Shown here piece after piece: positions 19,511 through 27,676 of a DNA stretch of 64,000 nucleotides. Positions within the stretch are counted from its first letter, which is position 1. Every line of letters starts with the position of its first letter. The notes below the pieces were generated by a model. That model ran no database searches. It had not been told where the DNA came from and saw only the letters and a list, made by a program, of their open reading frames with translations. The translations under genes were made by a program, and so were the position numbers. The DNA comes from Rubripirellula tenax (GTDB lineage: Bacteria; Planctomycetota; Planctomycetia; Pirellulales; Pirellulaceae): contig NZ_SJPW01000001.1 in NCBI RefSeq assembly GCF_007860125.1, positions 248,001 through 312,000 on the forward strand, in the 5' to 3' direction.

Positions 19511-19831
19511 ATGGCACCTGGCGAAAACAGCGTGAATTGCGGCGTGAATCGTGATGCTGGCGAGTCGTTGCACCACTGGTTGCACCAGATTGCCGAATCG
19601 GGCGAACGGTCGGTCGTTTCGGGTTTGGCCGGTGCGATTGCTGAAACGTTGGGGCCGCAAGCTGTTAGACAGCTTATTGCTGACTTGCAGCGAACGGTGA
19701 AGGTTCAGGACGAAGGTGACGTTCTAGTCAAGCGGTGCACGTCTAATGGCAAGATCAACAAACGCTGGGGGCTAAAAAAGATCGCGGTGCCGGTGAGGGC
19801 ACTGCGATCGGTTGAATGGCGGCTTGGTTAG
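19511..19831 (+). CDS. small hypothetical protein starting at the att junction
   Basis: 106 residues from the ATG one base after the tRNA fragment; an upstream in-frame extension is only translation of the tRNA. Helical segments (LHHWLHQIAESGERSVVSGLAGAIAETLG) are followed by a basic C-terminus (KINKRWGLKKIAVPVRALRSVEWRLG). No family is recognised. It is convergent with the gene at 19828, overlapping by four bases, as the terminal gene of the element. Confidence 0.5.
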   Translation: MAPGENSVNCGVNRDAGESLHHWLHQIAESGERSVVSGLAGAIAETLGPQAVRQLIADLQRTVKVQDEGDVLVKRCTSNGKINKRWGLKKIAVPVRALRSVEWRLG

Positions 19832-20274
19832 ACGGCCGCTTCGGTTTCTTTCATTGCGTCGATCAGGGAACTGGCCTGGCCGATCGACAGTTGATCCGGT
19901 GAGGCGACTTGGAATCGGGCCTGCAATTCACTGGCCAACATGATGCCCTGCTTGCCGGCGATCGTGTGAATGGCTCGGACCTGTTTGTCGGTGGCCGGAC
20001 GGTGGCCACGTGGCCGGTCGGCTTTCGGTGGTGGCGTGGCACTTCGGTTGGGGGCTGTACCGCTAGGAGTCGTCGGCGTGAGCGTTCGGAGCTCGTCGTC
20101 GATGCTGCGGCGACACCGGGCGAATGCTTGACGGACTCGTTGTTCGATCGCGTCGCCATCCCCGGATTCGAACTGGTCGAGTTGGACTTCGACGACGCAG
20201 CTGGCACCGATGCTACCGAAATTCGGTTGGCCGATCTTTTGTTGCAGACCGACGGTGATCTTGGGAACTTTCAT
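19828..20274 (-). CDS. hypothetical protein of the AAA/DUF1257 module
   Basis: 148 residues from the ATG at 20274 (MKVPKITVGLQQ); the longer frame to 20382 overlaps the gene before it. The first ~70 residues are beta/alpha, with IGASCVVEVQLDQF then a helix EQRVRQAFARCRRSIDDELR. A Pro-rich linker leads to a C-terminal segment (ATDKQVRAIHTIAGKQGIM...GQASSLIDAMKE) of a type often appended to recombination or DNA-binding proteins of mobile elements. Role unknown. Last gene of the minus-strand module. Confidence 0.65.
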   Translation of the reverse strand: MKVPKITVGLQQKIGQPNFGSIGASCVVEVQLDQFESGDGDAIEQRVRQAFARCRRSIDDELRTLTPTTPSGTAPNRSATPPPKADRPRGHRPATDKQVRAIHTIAGKQGIMLASELQARFQVASPDQLSIGQASSLIDAMKETEAAV

Positions 20275-20351
20275 GAGTAATCCATTTGGAAGTGGGTGTA
20301 AATGAACCCGCCGGTGTACAGCCACCGACGGGTTGGTTGTGAAGCTCGCGT

Positions 20352-20597
20352 CTATGGCGAAAGCCAATGACGACTGAGCCAATCGATCTCGGCATCAAGT
20401 GCCAATGATCGAATCGGGAACGGTCCGAGAACCGGACCATCGACGGGCGACAGATCGGCCGTCCAGCTGCCCTCCACCGTCGGTTCCACATGGGAACCGC
20501 GGCGAATGGTGGGTTGGCCTAGCGAATGCGGATCAATCTCTTCCTGGTAGATCATCCGTACGTCGCCGCTTGCATTGATGACAACGTCCAACGCCAT
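20352..20597 (-). CDS. small hypothetical protein of the module
   Basis: 81 residues. The start ATG overlaps the stop of the preceding gene by one base (TGATG), strong evidence of translational coupling. The protein begins MALDVVINASGDVRMIYQEEID and has a conserved-looking middle (RRGSHVEPTVEGSWTADLSPVDGP) and an aromatic end (AEIDWLSRHWL). Family not recognised. Confidence 0.7.
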   Translation of the reverse strand: MALDVVINASGDVRMIYQEEIDPHSLGQPTIRRGSHVEPTVEGSWTADLSPVDGPVLGPFPIRSLALDAEIDWLSRHWLSP

Positions 20598-21565
20598 CAC
20601 CGTGAGCGACGCAGGATGCTGCGACGCGGGCGATCCGTCATCCAACCATCCAGCGATGCTTCGACCCGTGTCAGTTCGCCGGCGATGTGCTGGCGGATGC
20701 TTGGTCGCTCTCGCAGTTCCTGTGGCATCGTCCCTGCCACGACGGCACGGGCATCCGCCACCAAGCGATCGAGTCCCGCATCACTGCGGATGTTCAGCCG
20801 CTGGAACCGTTCAAAGAACTCAAGCAAGTTCGTCACCGCCGAATCCCGGAACACCTTGGGTGAGCCGTCACTCTCGCCGTTCAACCGTTCGGCCAAATGG
20901 CTGACCAATTGTCCAAGCTCGTCGGCGAACGCTTGCTCGGCCAACTGAACCGCTTCGTCGAACCGAGTCTGTACCCGGGCACACTCGCTGTAATACAACT
21001 GCGGACTGACCCGCAGCAAGTACTCCGGTGGATCGCAACTGGGATAGTCCCACTCGATGCCGAACTGCTCGCGAAGGTTGCCCGCGTAGTCGCCCGGATC
21101 GAACAGATCGCCCAGCCGCTGGCGTGCTTGGTCAATCATCTCGTCGTAGTGGCGTTCCAATTGCTCGACCGCTTCGGCCAACTCGGCACGCACCGTCGTC
21201 ATGTGGACATCGAAGGCAGCCACGTCGCGACGCCGAATCAGCCTCATGCCGGGTTCGACGTAGGGCAGCGTGTGGTTCTTCCAGTAGTCGGCCGCCTGTT
21301 TGCGAACCGTGGACGCGGCCCGAAAAGCGGGATGTCCCGTGTCGAGTAACTTCTTCGACGCCGACACCGATTTGATGTCGGCATCGAACGTGCCGGCCGC
21401 TTGCCGGGTTTGGTCCTGGCTAAGCGTCTTGCGGACACCAGGCCAATGGATCTTCAGTCGTACGGCCGTGGTTTCGTCCTGCAGTCGCTGGCCTACCGAA
21501 ACGCTGGCCGATGGAGTGGTGGTTTCAGCGGCCTGAATCGGCATGGTCAAAGTATCGAGGGTCAT
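20597..21565 (-). CDS. 322-residue helical hypothetical protein of the module
   Basis: Starts at an ATG with AGGA about ten bases upstream. The protein is mostly alpha-helical with long charged helices (TTVRAELAEAVEQLERHYDE; EAVQLAEQAFADELGQLVSHL) and one conserved-looking phrase (GIEWDYPSCDPPEYLLRVSPQLYY). This organisation is reminiscent of DUF3150-type phage proteins encoded beside AAA ATPases, but I cannot confirm the family. No membrane segment is present. Confidence 0.65.
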   Translation of the reverse strand: MTLDTLTMPIQAAETTTPSASVSVGQRLQDETTAVRLKIHWPGVRKTLSQDQTRQAAGTFDADIKSVSASKKLLDTGHPAFRAASTVRKQAADYWKNHTLPYVEPGMRLIRRRDVAAFDVHMTTVRAELAEAVEQLERHYDEMIDQARQRLGDLFDPGDYAGNLREQFGIEWDYPSCDPPEYLLRVSPQLYYSECARVQTRFDEAVQLAEQAFADELGQLVSHLAERLNGESDGSPKVFRDSAVTNLLEFFERFQRLNIRSDAGLDRLVADARAVVAGTMPQELRERPSIRQHIAGELTRVEASLDGWMTDRPRRSILRRSR

Positions 21566-21703
21566 GGTTCTGTTTTCCTGTGAGTGAAGTAAACGAAAAA
21601 CGCCCCGCTGGCGAACTGCCGGCGGGGCGTTGTGGTTGTCAAAACGTCTGGCAAAGAAAACTCGCGGTTGCCCGGAGTCGCTATTGGGCTGGCGACCTAG
21701 TCG

Positions 21704-22147
21704 CTAGTCGCGTGAACCGAGCTTGGGTGTTACACCGGTGCTCTCGATCCGCCGTCCATCGGCTGTTGCGGCTTGTTGCACAACTTCATCGAGCAACACG
21801 TCGCAGACGGCTTCGCTGCTCGACGGTGACGGTCTGGGCCAAAGCAGAATCGCGACCACCAGCAGTGGCAGTCCGCACGCCAGCAACAGGCCGCCTGATG
21901 CGATCACGGCCGCCAAGATGGCATCGCTCCGTTCACGCTGGTCCCACTCGCGGCGATCCGTTTCGAGTTGGTCCCGCTGTTGACCAACCTCGGCTCTTTC
22001 TTGCTGCATGTCATTCTGCATTTCGAGCCACTGTTGGTCGCTCAGGTCTCGGCCGCTGGGGCCACAACCGATCACGATCAGGCTACCGATCGCGATCAAT
22101 ATCCCACCGTTGATCGGTCTCGCAGTCGTGGGCGTCCTCGTCGTCAC
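21704..22147 (-). CDS. predicted lipoprotein/membrane protein of the module
   Basis: 147 residues from a GTG with a perfect AAGGAG seven bases upstream. The N-terminus has a hydrophobic segment ending in a lipobox-like VIGCG, then a coiled-coil stretch rich in Gln, Glu and Arg (MQNDMQQERAEVGQQRDQ), a second membrane helix (AAVIASGGLLLACGLPLLVVAILLW) and a soluble tail. This layout resembles small spanin- or holin-accessory-like proteins, but no family is certain. The start overlaps the preceding small gene by 65 bases. Confidence 0.6.
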   Translation of the reverse strand: MTTRTPTTARPINGGILIAIGSLIVIGCGPSGRDLSDQQWLEMQNDMQQERAEVGQQRDQLETDRREWDQRERSDAILAAVIASGGLLLACGLPLLVVAILLWPRPSPSSSEAVCDVLLDEVVQQAATADGRRIESTGVTPKLGSRD

Positions 22148-22298
22148 GGTGGAACTCCTTCCGTATGAGTTTCTGGATGAGCGTTTGCAAACCACGTCGC
22201 TGTCGCCGCAGCTGCCACACCATCAGTGCGGCAGCCGTAAGCGAAAACGAAAGCGTCATGCAAACAAAAAGTAGGGGTGTCAAAGTAGGTGTCTCCAT
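22083..22298 (-). CDS. small single-pass membrane protein of the module
   Basis: 71 residues beginning METPTLTPLLFVCMTLSFSL, with one membrane helix (about 8-29), then a basic amphipathic helix (RRQRRGLQTLIQKLIRKEF) and an acidic tail. Its end overlaps the next gene in another frame. Coding is supported by the clean helix and charge layout, not by a known family. Confidence 0.5.
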   Translation of the reverse strand: METPTLTPLLFVCMTLSFSLTAAALMVWQLRRQRRGLQTLIQKLIRKEFHRDDEDAHDCETDQRWDIDRDR

Positions 22299-22428
22299 TC
22301 ACAAAGTGAGCCCGGCAGCTGTGAAAGCGACCGGGCTGAGGGGATGGGATCAATGAAGCAATTGCGTACGCCGCAGAAGCTCAGGCACAGACCTAGGATG
22401 TTGGCGTCAACAACGATCGACTAAGTCG

Positions 22429-23913
22429 TCAGTTGATCGATGGTTTCGCCGAAACGCTGCGGCGGCGAGTCACTTTTGCCACCGATCGGTACACGCCTGG
22501 CTGCTCGGCCGATAAGCACCGGCCGTCCGCCCACTGTCGCAGGCGTTCGACCGACTCGGATGAAGTCACGGCAACCGGCACGACGTTCTCGGCAGCCTGA
22601 ACCAACGAGACATCCAGCAGTGACGCCAATCGGCAACACGACTTGATCTCGGCACCGGTCCACTGGTCGTCACTCGGCTTGGGATCACTTGCATCCAAAC
22701 CGAAGCGTTCGACATACAGACGCCAGATCTCATCCTTCTGCGTCCGGCCCGGTAAGTCGACAAAGAACACACCGTCGAACCGTTCGGCCCGGCTGAACTC
22801 AGGCGGTAACTTCGCCACGTCATTGGCCGTGCAGACCACGAACACGTCCGAGTCGTGATCGTTGAGCCACGACAGGAACGTGCCGAACATCCGTGATGAC
22901 ACGCCGCTGTCGTTGCCGCCGCCGCTGGCACCCGCAAACGCCTTCTCGACTTCATCGATCATCAGCACACAGGGTGCCATGGCATCGACGATGGCGAGTG
23001 CTTGACGAGTCCGCTCTTCGGATTGACCAACGAGCGAACCCATCAAGCTGCCGACGTCCAGAATCAATACTGGACGGCCGACTTCAACGCCCACGCATTT
23101 GCAGAACTCGCTCTTGCCGCAACCGGGCGGTGACAGCAACATCACTCCGCGGGGGCGAGGCTGAGTGCCGGATCGGCCGCGGTGGACGAGTGCTCGCCGC
23201 GTGAACGCTTTGAGTGTATCAAGGCCACCGATGGCACCGAAGTTTTGACCACCACGGTGCAGGCTCAGCAGTCCCGACTTCTTCACCGCTTGGGTCTTCA
23301 GCTCCCAGATCGAATCAGGGGTCAGACGACCGTCACGAACCAGTGACAAACTAAACGCACCTTCGGCTTCATAGCGGGACAGTCCCGCTGCTGCGTCCAG
23401 GACGTCGTCTAGTTCGCGGCCCTCCGGCATCTCATTCGCTTCCGTTGCGATCCCCGCAGCGATTTGGGATAGCTGTTCTCGGTCGGGCATTGGGTGCTCG
23501 ATCACGATGAACAGCTTTTCAAGTTCCACCGGTACCTGAATCACCGGACTCAGGATCACGACAAACGTGCGATGCTGTTTGCCCTCATTCACTGCTCGAC
23601 TGATCGCTTGCACGATCTCGGCCGAACCGATGAAGCGGTGGAAGTTGGGCAGCACTAGCAACGACGGTGTATCGTCCGATGCCATCGACGACACCGCACG
23701 GACCGCCGCCAACGGATCGGCGACCTCGACATCGATGGCCGATCCGTTGGGATGCCGCAAACCCTGGTCGATGTCCCAAACCGCCAACCGCCAGTCTTCG
23801 TCACGGCACATTGATGACAGTTCGGCGATGGCATCGAGATGTTCGTGCGACTCGATCCAGATGCCGGCGAAGCAGGCTCGGATCAATTCATTCATTCGTT
23901 GTGTTAGTTTCAT
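22429..23913 (-). CDS. AAA ATPase, Ycf46-like
   Basis: 494 residues, starting at an ATG with GGAGGA nine bases upstream. Residues 1-200 form an N-terminal Rossmann-like part that resembles a degenerate ATPase domain (WRLAVWDIDQGL; PSLLVLPNFHRFI). The AAA core has Walker A PPGCGKS (262-268), Walker B CVLMIDEVEKAF (about 315-326), and a sensor/Arg region with SRAERFDGVFFVDLPGR. This order is typical of the Ycf46 group known from cyanobacteria, plastids and phages. Together with DUF1257 (Ycf35-type) and DUF2997 upstream it forms a conserved gene set whose job is not established. Confidence 0.85.
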   Translation of the reverse strand: MKLTQRMNELIRACFAGIWIESHEHLDAIAELSSMCRDEDWRLAVWDIDQGLRHPNGSAIDVEVADPLAAVRAVSSMASDDTPSLLVLPNFHRFIGSAEIVQAISRAVNEGKQHRTFVVILSPVIQVPVELEKLFIVIEHPMPDREQLSQIAAGIATEANEMPEGRELDDVLDAAAGLSRYEAEGAFSLSLVRDGRLTPDSIWELKTQAVKKSGLLSLHRGGQNFGAIGGLDTLKAFTRRALVHRGRSGTQPRPRGVMLLSPPGCGKSEFCKCVGVEVGRPVLILDVGSLMGSLVGQSEERTRQALAIVDAMAPCVLMIDEVEKAFAGASGGGNDSGVSSRMFGTFLSWLNDHDSDVFVVCTANDVAKLPPEFSRAERFDGVFFVDLPGRTQKDEIWRLYVERFGLDASDPKPSDDQWTGAEIKSCCRLASLLDVSLVQAAENVVPVAVTSSESVERLRQWADGRCLSAEQPGVYRSVAKVTRRRSVSAKPSIN

Positions 23914-23972
23914 TGTGTGTGTCCTCCTCGGACAAAGTGTGCTGAACCCAAAAGAAAAGCCCGGTCAGCGTG

Positions 23973-24167
23973 CTAAGACGACTGCTGGGCTTGTTGTTGA
24001 TCGCGGACTTCGGTTTTGTAGAAGTCCGCCTTAAGTCGTTCGTTCTGGGACAGCCCGAGGGCCTGCTCCAGGAACGCACTCGCTTGCCGGCATTGATCGC
24101 CGGTGAATCCATTCGTCTCAACGCGGGTAGCACCAACGGGCGAGACGACCACGTCGATGGTCTTCAA
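23973..24167 (-). CDS. DUF2997 protein
   Basis: 64 residues from a TTG with GGAGGTG eight bases upstream; the TTG overlaps the stop of the DUF1257 gene (TTGA), so the pair is translationally coupled. It begins LKTIDVVVSPVGATRVETNGF and continues GDQCRQASAFLEQALG, the usual DUF2997 pattern. No ATG start is available. Function of the family is unknown. Confidence 0.8.
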   Translation of the reverse strand: MKTIDVVVSPVGATRVETNGFTGDQCRQASAFLEQALGLSQNERLKADFYKTEVRDQQQAQQSS

Positions 24168-24532
24168 GACGCACCTCCGACGGTCAACGATACTTTGATG
24201 GAGCCATCGGCAAGGCGATGTTCGGCGACCGAATAGCCTTTGCGACGAGCTTCGATCTTGGTCTTTTCGACCGCGTAGGCCTGTAGGAACTCGTCCAATC
24301 GACCCTGTCGGCCCCATCGGCCCTGGTAGTTGTCGTACTTGGACTCACCCGTCGTGAGGTCAAACACAACCGGATACCGCCAATCACGCAGCTGAACGCC
24401 AAGCCCGCGGACGGTCTCGCTAAACAGCTTCAATTCGCCCTCGACCGGCTCATCAAGCCCCAGGCGAAAGCACCCGGCCCGAACCGCCGCAGCGTCGCGA
24501 ACCTGAGTCTTAATCTGCACCACGTGCGACAT
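24164..24532 (-). CDS. DUF1257 (Ycf35-like) protein
   Basis: 122 residues from the ATG at 24532, with GGAG seven bases upstream; an ATG four codons earlier lacks this. The N-terminus MSHVVQIKTQVRDAAAVRAG and the middle (YPVVFDLTTGESKYDNYQGRWG) match the DUF1257 family, the bacterial relatives of plastid Ycf35. It opens the minus-strand module with DUF2997 and the Ycf46-like ATPase. Biochemical role unknown. Confidence 0.85.
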   Translation of the reverse strand: MSHVVQIKTQVRDAAAVRAGCFRLGLDEPVEGELKLFSETVRGLGVQLRDWRYPVVFDLTTGESKYDNYQGRWGRQGRLDEFLQAYAVEKTKIEARRKGYSVAEHRLADGSIKVSLTVGGAS

Positions 24533-24561
24533 AAACATCTCCAAAGAGTTGGAAGAAAGGT

Positions 24562-24589
24562 AACGTCGGTGGCTACAGTGCCACCGTCA
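24562..24589 (-). promoter_or_regulatory. stem-loop upstream of the DUF1257 gene
   Basis: The arms ACGTCGGTGGC and GCCACCGT enclose a short loop 30-57 bases before the start codon. It could be a leader hairpin or operator for the module. It has no T-run, so it is not a typical terminator. Confidence 0.3.
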
Positions 24590-24860
24590 CCTACATGTAG
24601 CGCGAGATGGTGCGAAATTTAGGCCGTCCAGCGACGCCGTCTGAAGCATCAGGGTGTTCTTGAGCAAGCGACACAATTGGAAACAGCCGTGGCTCCTGAG
24701 CTACGTGTTTGGACGCAAAAAATGCGAATGGAAGCCGCTGCGAAGAAGCGGTCAGCTTGCGACGCACCAATGAATTACACCCGAATAGCAGTAGAGAGGT
24801 CTCGACCGACTGAGAGTCAAGCTAGGTCGCCATTAGAAACGGTCAGCCCGCCATCACCCC

Positions 24861-24929
24861 ACGGCGTTCACCCGGGTGGAGGCGATTGACGTGACTTCAA
24901 GAACGCGTGACCACCGCCCCAACAACGCC
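24861..24929 (-). repeat. decayed attC site at the low-coordinate end of the array
   Basis: The inner part matches the attC of the repeated non-coding cassettes (GGCGATTGACGTGA, then GTGACCACCGCC), but both outer cores are damaged. It is probably the former attC of copy 1, now separated from it by ~235 bases holding a small ORF. Confidence 0.7.
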
Positions 24930-25130
24930 AAAGCCAATCTCAAGCCTCGAATGATCCAGTGAAACCAAACGATTCACTCTCTCCGGTGCAATCACTTGCA
25001 CCTCATCGAGGTCAAACGGACGCGGCGTGCCGGCGATCTTTGCTGCGCCCCTGAAGCAAATCCCAAAGCCATCCACCGGGCTTCTTGAACCGAGTCCTTG
25101 AACATCGGCTCGCTTGCCGCCAATCGTCAC
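24897..25130 (-). CDS. possible small hypothetical cassette protein
   Basis: 77 codons from a GTG, no ATG available. The sequence looks protein-like (RLVSLDHSRLEIGFGVVGAVV; DLDEVQVIAPERVN) and ends within the decayed attC, as cassette genes often do. No family recognised; it may be a 3' remnant of a longer gene. Confidence 0.4.
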   Translation of the reverse strand: MTIGGKRADVQGLGSRSPVDGFGICFRGAAKIAGTPRPFDLDEVQVIAPERVNRLVSLDHSRLEIGFGVVGAVVTRS

Positions 25131-25165
25131 TGCCGCTTGACAAGCAAGCGTAAAGCGATGGCATG

Positions 25166-25533
25166 GTTATCGGCATTTATGGACGGGCGTTGATCGAACA
25201 TCGGGAAGTGGCAACAACGCTGCCACAGCTTAACGGGCATTGGTTCGGGCGGCAAGCAATTTGGCGTTGACCGGGTCGGCAAGTAAACGGGCATTGTCGT
25301 CCGACGGCGTTTGCAGACGTTGAACGAAGATTGGAAAACGTGGTCGATGGAAAAGCAAACGACAACATCGAGGACTGCGAGCGGCGTGGGTTGTGGCAAT
25401 CGCCAACGGAGGATCAAGACGTCCGAATCGGCGAGTTGCTAACGCAAATGCCGAACGACGCACCGATGACCAAGCGTTGCAGCAATCGTTTGTGCAAGCG
25501 AATACGCGGAACATCTGCGGAGTCAGTCCGATA
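25166..25533 (-). repeat. non-coding repeated cassette, copy 1
   Basis: One of four related cassettes of about 370-385 bases (others at 39601, 40057, 43628). Shared landmarks are CGGCATTTATG near one end, two units of CGGCAAGYAA..CGGGC in the first third, GTCGATGG..AGCAAACGACA in the middle and GAGTCAGTCCGATAAC at the end. No convincing gene; a short minus-strand frame begins MPVYLPTRS in all copies. Confidence 0.8.
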
Positions 25534-25620
25534 ACGGTTGCGATCAGCGGGCCGGGAAGGTTGATTTTCCATTCGTGAAACCATGCAAGACCGGCTTCGT
25601 TGCATCGCATGGTTCGCCGC
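25528..25620 (-). repeat. attC-1
   Basis: AAC core 25533-25535, GTT core 25612-25614. Left arm CCGATAAC pairs with GTTATCGG at 25166; right arm GTTCGCCG pairs with the left arm of attC-2. Confidence 0.88.
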
Positions 25621-25649
25621 CATTTTGGCTGTGGAAAGAACGTTTCTAG

Positions 25650-26012
25650 TCAGTTCTCGATCCCCGCCGCTTTGGTCGCGTAGTGGATAGCAACTTGGTT
25701 CAAGAGTCCAATGTAAGCTGCAATTGTAGCGTCACCGAGTGCAGCTTTCACTTTGTTCCACCGAGTTGGTTCGCGCGCAGCGTCGATGAACTCATGTCCC
25801 GACCAAGTCAATCGTGTTTGCCCGCTCTCTTGAATCACAATTTCGCCACTGTTTGAACTCAGCACTGCAGCGTGAATTAGATCCGCTTCATCGAGAAGCC
25901 TGATATGGTACGAGATCGCTCGTTGGTCATAGCCATCAACTGCGACACTGATGTCGTCATTCTCTTCGATGTAGAAAAGTATCTTACGGATGAGGTCCAT
26001 GTCGCGTTTCAT
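25650..26012 (-). CDS. DUF2513 domain protein (cassette)
   Basis: 120 residues from the ATG at 26012 (MKRDMDLIRKILFYIEE), which is the family's usual N-terminus; the longer frame to 26132 runs into attC-2. The rest (YHIRLLDEADLIHAAV; LTWSGHEFIDAAREPTRWNKVK) fits DUF2513, a winged-helix-like family common in phages and islands. Role unknown, perhaps DNA binding. Confidence 0.85.
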   Translation of the reverse strand: MKRDMDLIRKILFYIEENDDISVAVDGYDQRAISYHIRLLDEADLIHAAVLSSNSGEIVIQESGQTRLTWSGHEFIDAAREPTRWNKVKAALGDATIAAYIGLLNQVAIHYATKAAGIEN

Positions 26013-26053
26013 GTTTTTCGGCTTGACCTGATGTGTTGGTAGGTTTTGATTCA

Positions 26054-26146
26054 GTCGGCGAACGACGGTCGTCACCGAGGACCGCCAAAGTGGTTTCCAT
26101 GTGTAAAAGCGCGACGCGGTCCTTCGGTGCACGACTTGGTTCTGCC
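26054..26146 (-). repeat. attC-2
   Basis: AAC core 26061-26063, GTT core 26139-26141. Left arm CGGCGAAC; right arm GTTCTGCC pairs with the left arm of attC-3. Confidence 0.88.
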
Positions 26147-26150
26147 AATC

Positions 26151-27047
26151 TCACCATTCTTCAGAAAGTATCGCTGGAAGTTGTGATTCGAGCCGAGATA
26201 ATTCATCGCAAAAGTCGTCTACCTGAGGCAATTCACCAAACTCAATTGTAAAGCTCAATTGAGAGTCTGCATTAGGATCAACATCGCAAATGCTCTGTAG
26301 GATCTCAAAAAGTTGATGCGTTGCGTCTCTGACTGGCTCAGACCATCCCTGTTGAAGTTCATGGAGGCGTTCACAACGCTCCGGCGGCAAAAGAGATCGA
26401 GAGGCTCTCTCGAACGCAACAGCCTCAGCGTAGACTCGCTGAATCGCAACGCAAACATCAAGAATGAGTTTCGGGTCCGCGGCTTTCTCTTCTGTCGACT
26501 GGATGGCTCGCGGAAAGTCTTGAACGAGAAGTCTCTTCGCAACCTCCACCATTTCGATCAAGTTAGTCGGACGGGAACTCAACCATGCGTGATATGCCCG
26601 AAAGTTCTGTGGAGACTCGGCGGGGACGAAAACCTTTCCATCGGCGAGATCGCGTGCCTCACGATCAATCGGTCCCAATAGCACCGCGAGCAGTGATTTT
26701 GCAAAATGAAACTCCCACATCGACCGTTGAAGGTGTGCGATACGGTACGAATTCGCTGGTAAAGATTCTAAGCCTTCTGGACATTCCCGCAGGTAGTGGT
26801 AAACACGCCAGCCAACTGCCGCCATAACTGACACAAAAAGAAATGCGACGTACGGAATCAAGCGATTAGGACTGGGAGAGAGTGTGGAAGCATAGCCCTC
26901 AAACACTGTCCATAGCGAACCAAAAGTCGCGAATGCGAACCCGACAATTCCGTTCGGTTCAGAAAACACACCCTGGATGTGGTCCCAATACGTTTTGTAC
27001 GAGAACCGAAACGTACCGCTGCTTGAAGTGAGGTCTGGATCATCCAT
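26151..27047 (-). CDS. membrane-anchored hypothetical protein (cassette)
   Basis: 298 residues from the ATG at 27047 (MDDPDLTSSSGTFRFSYKTY). Two membrane helices (about 32-53 and 66-85) are followed by a ~200-residue soluble helical domain (YHAWLSSRPTNLIEMVEVAKRLL; FELPQVDD-like acidic end). It is the largest gene of the array. The longer frame to 27146 overlaps attC-3. Function unknown; the layout resembles membrane-tethered defence or toxin effectors, which is only a suggestion. Confidence 0.7.
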   Translation of the reverse strand: MDDPDLTSSSGTFRFSYKTYWDHIQGVFSEPNGIVGFAFATFGSLWTVFEGYASTLSPSPNRLIPYVAFLFVSVMAAVGWRVYHYLRECPEGLESLPANSYRIAHLQRSMWEFHFAKSLLAVLLGPIDREARDLADGKVFVPAESPQNFRAYHAWLSSRPTNLIEMVEVAKRLLVQDFPRAIQSTEEKAADPKLILDVCVAIQRVYAEAVAFERASRSLLPPERCERLHELQQGWSEPVRDATHQLFEILQSICDVDPNADSQLSFTIEFGELPQVDDFCDELSRLESQLPAILSEEW

Positions 27048-27065
27048 GTTAGTGGGGTTTCCTTT

Positions 27066-27160
27066 CGGCAGAACGATTGCGATGACCGGGCCGCGGCGAA
27101 CGATCATCCATTTGGAGAAAACTCGGCTCCGCGGCTCCGTGTCCATCGCCTGGTTCGCCG
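27066..27160 (-). repeat. attC-3
   Basis: AAC core 27072-27074, GTT core 27153-27155. Left arm GGCAGAAC; right arm GTTCGCCG pairs with attC-4. Confidence 0.88.
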
Positions 27161-27233
27161 CATTCCCAAGACGATGTATTGTGCAAGTCGGTCACCGAGC
27201 TACCGGCAATCTTACCATCCGCGAGACCACGTG

Positions 27234-27563
27234 TCAGTGATTCGATGCATTTGCTGGAAGGATGAACTCGCAGTAGTCCAAGAGGTCTGCACCACGGTCG
27301 TCTAGCACGACGTCGGGTTTGGGGAGAAACGCAAGGAAGCAGTCTGCTATTTCAAGAGAGTCTGCAACGCCACGAGAGTACTCCGCGCCACCACGACTCC
27401 AGCAATACAGCAGGTGTCCATCGGCGTGCATTCTGCGGACGTATTCCACACATGACGTCATCGGTATCTGCTTCGTGCCAAAAGTTCGAATCAGCGTGTC
27501 GTCGACATCGATATAGATGATGCGTTTGCGTTCCAAATCTAGTACGTCCGTGTTAAGCGTCAA
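27234..27563 (-). CDS. HAD-like phosphatase (cassette)
   Basis: 109 codons from a TTG (no ATG is available). HAD motif I is IYIDVDDTLIR, motif II is the Ser in CWSRGG, and the acidic motif IV is PDVVLDDRGAD. The small size without a cap domain fits short HAD phosphatases of the polynucleotide or 'phosphoheptose' kind, but the substrate is unknown. Confidence 0.75.
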   Translation of the reverse strand: MTLNTDVLDLERKRIIYIDVDDTLIRTFGTKQIPMTSCVEYVRRMHADGHLLYCWSRGGAEYSRGVADSLEIADCFLAFLPKPDVVLDDRGADLLDYCEFILPANASNH

Positions 27564-27573
27564 TCAACATCTG

Positions 27574-27669
27574 TCGGCGAACGTCACGCGTCACCCGGTA
27601 CGCGTGAAAGATTTTCCACTTGAAATCCGCCCGACTCGCGTGCTCGGGTGCACGCGATTGTTCCCCGCA
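27574..27669 (-). repeat. attC-4
   Basis: AAC core 27580-27582, GTT core 27660-27662. Right arm GTTCCCCG pairs with the left arm CGGGGAAC of attC-5. Confidence 0.88.
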
Positions 27670-27676
27670 TCCTGCA

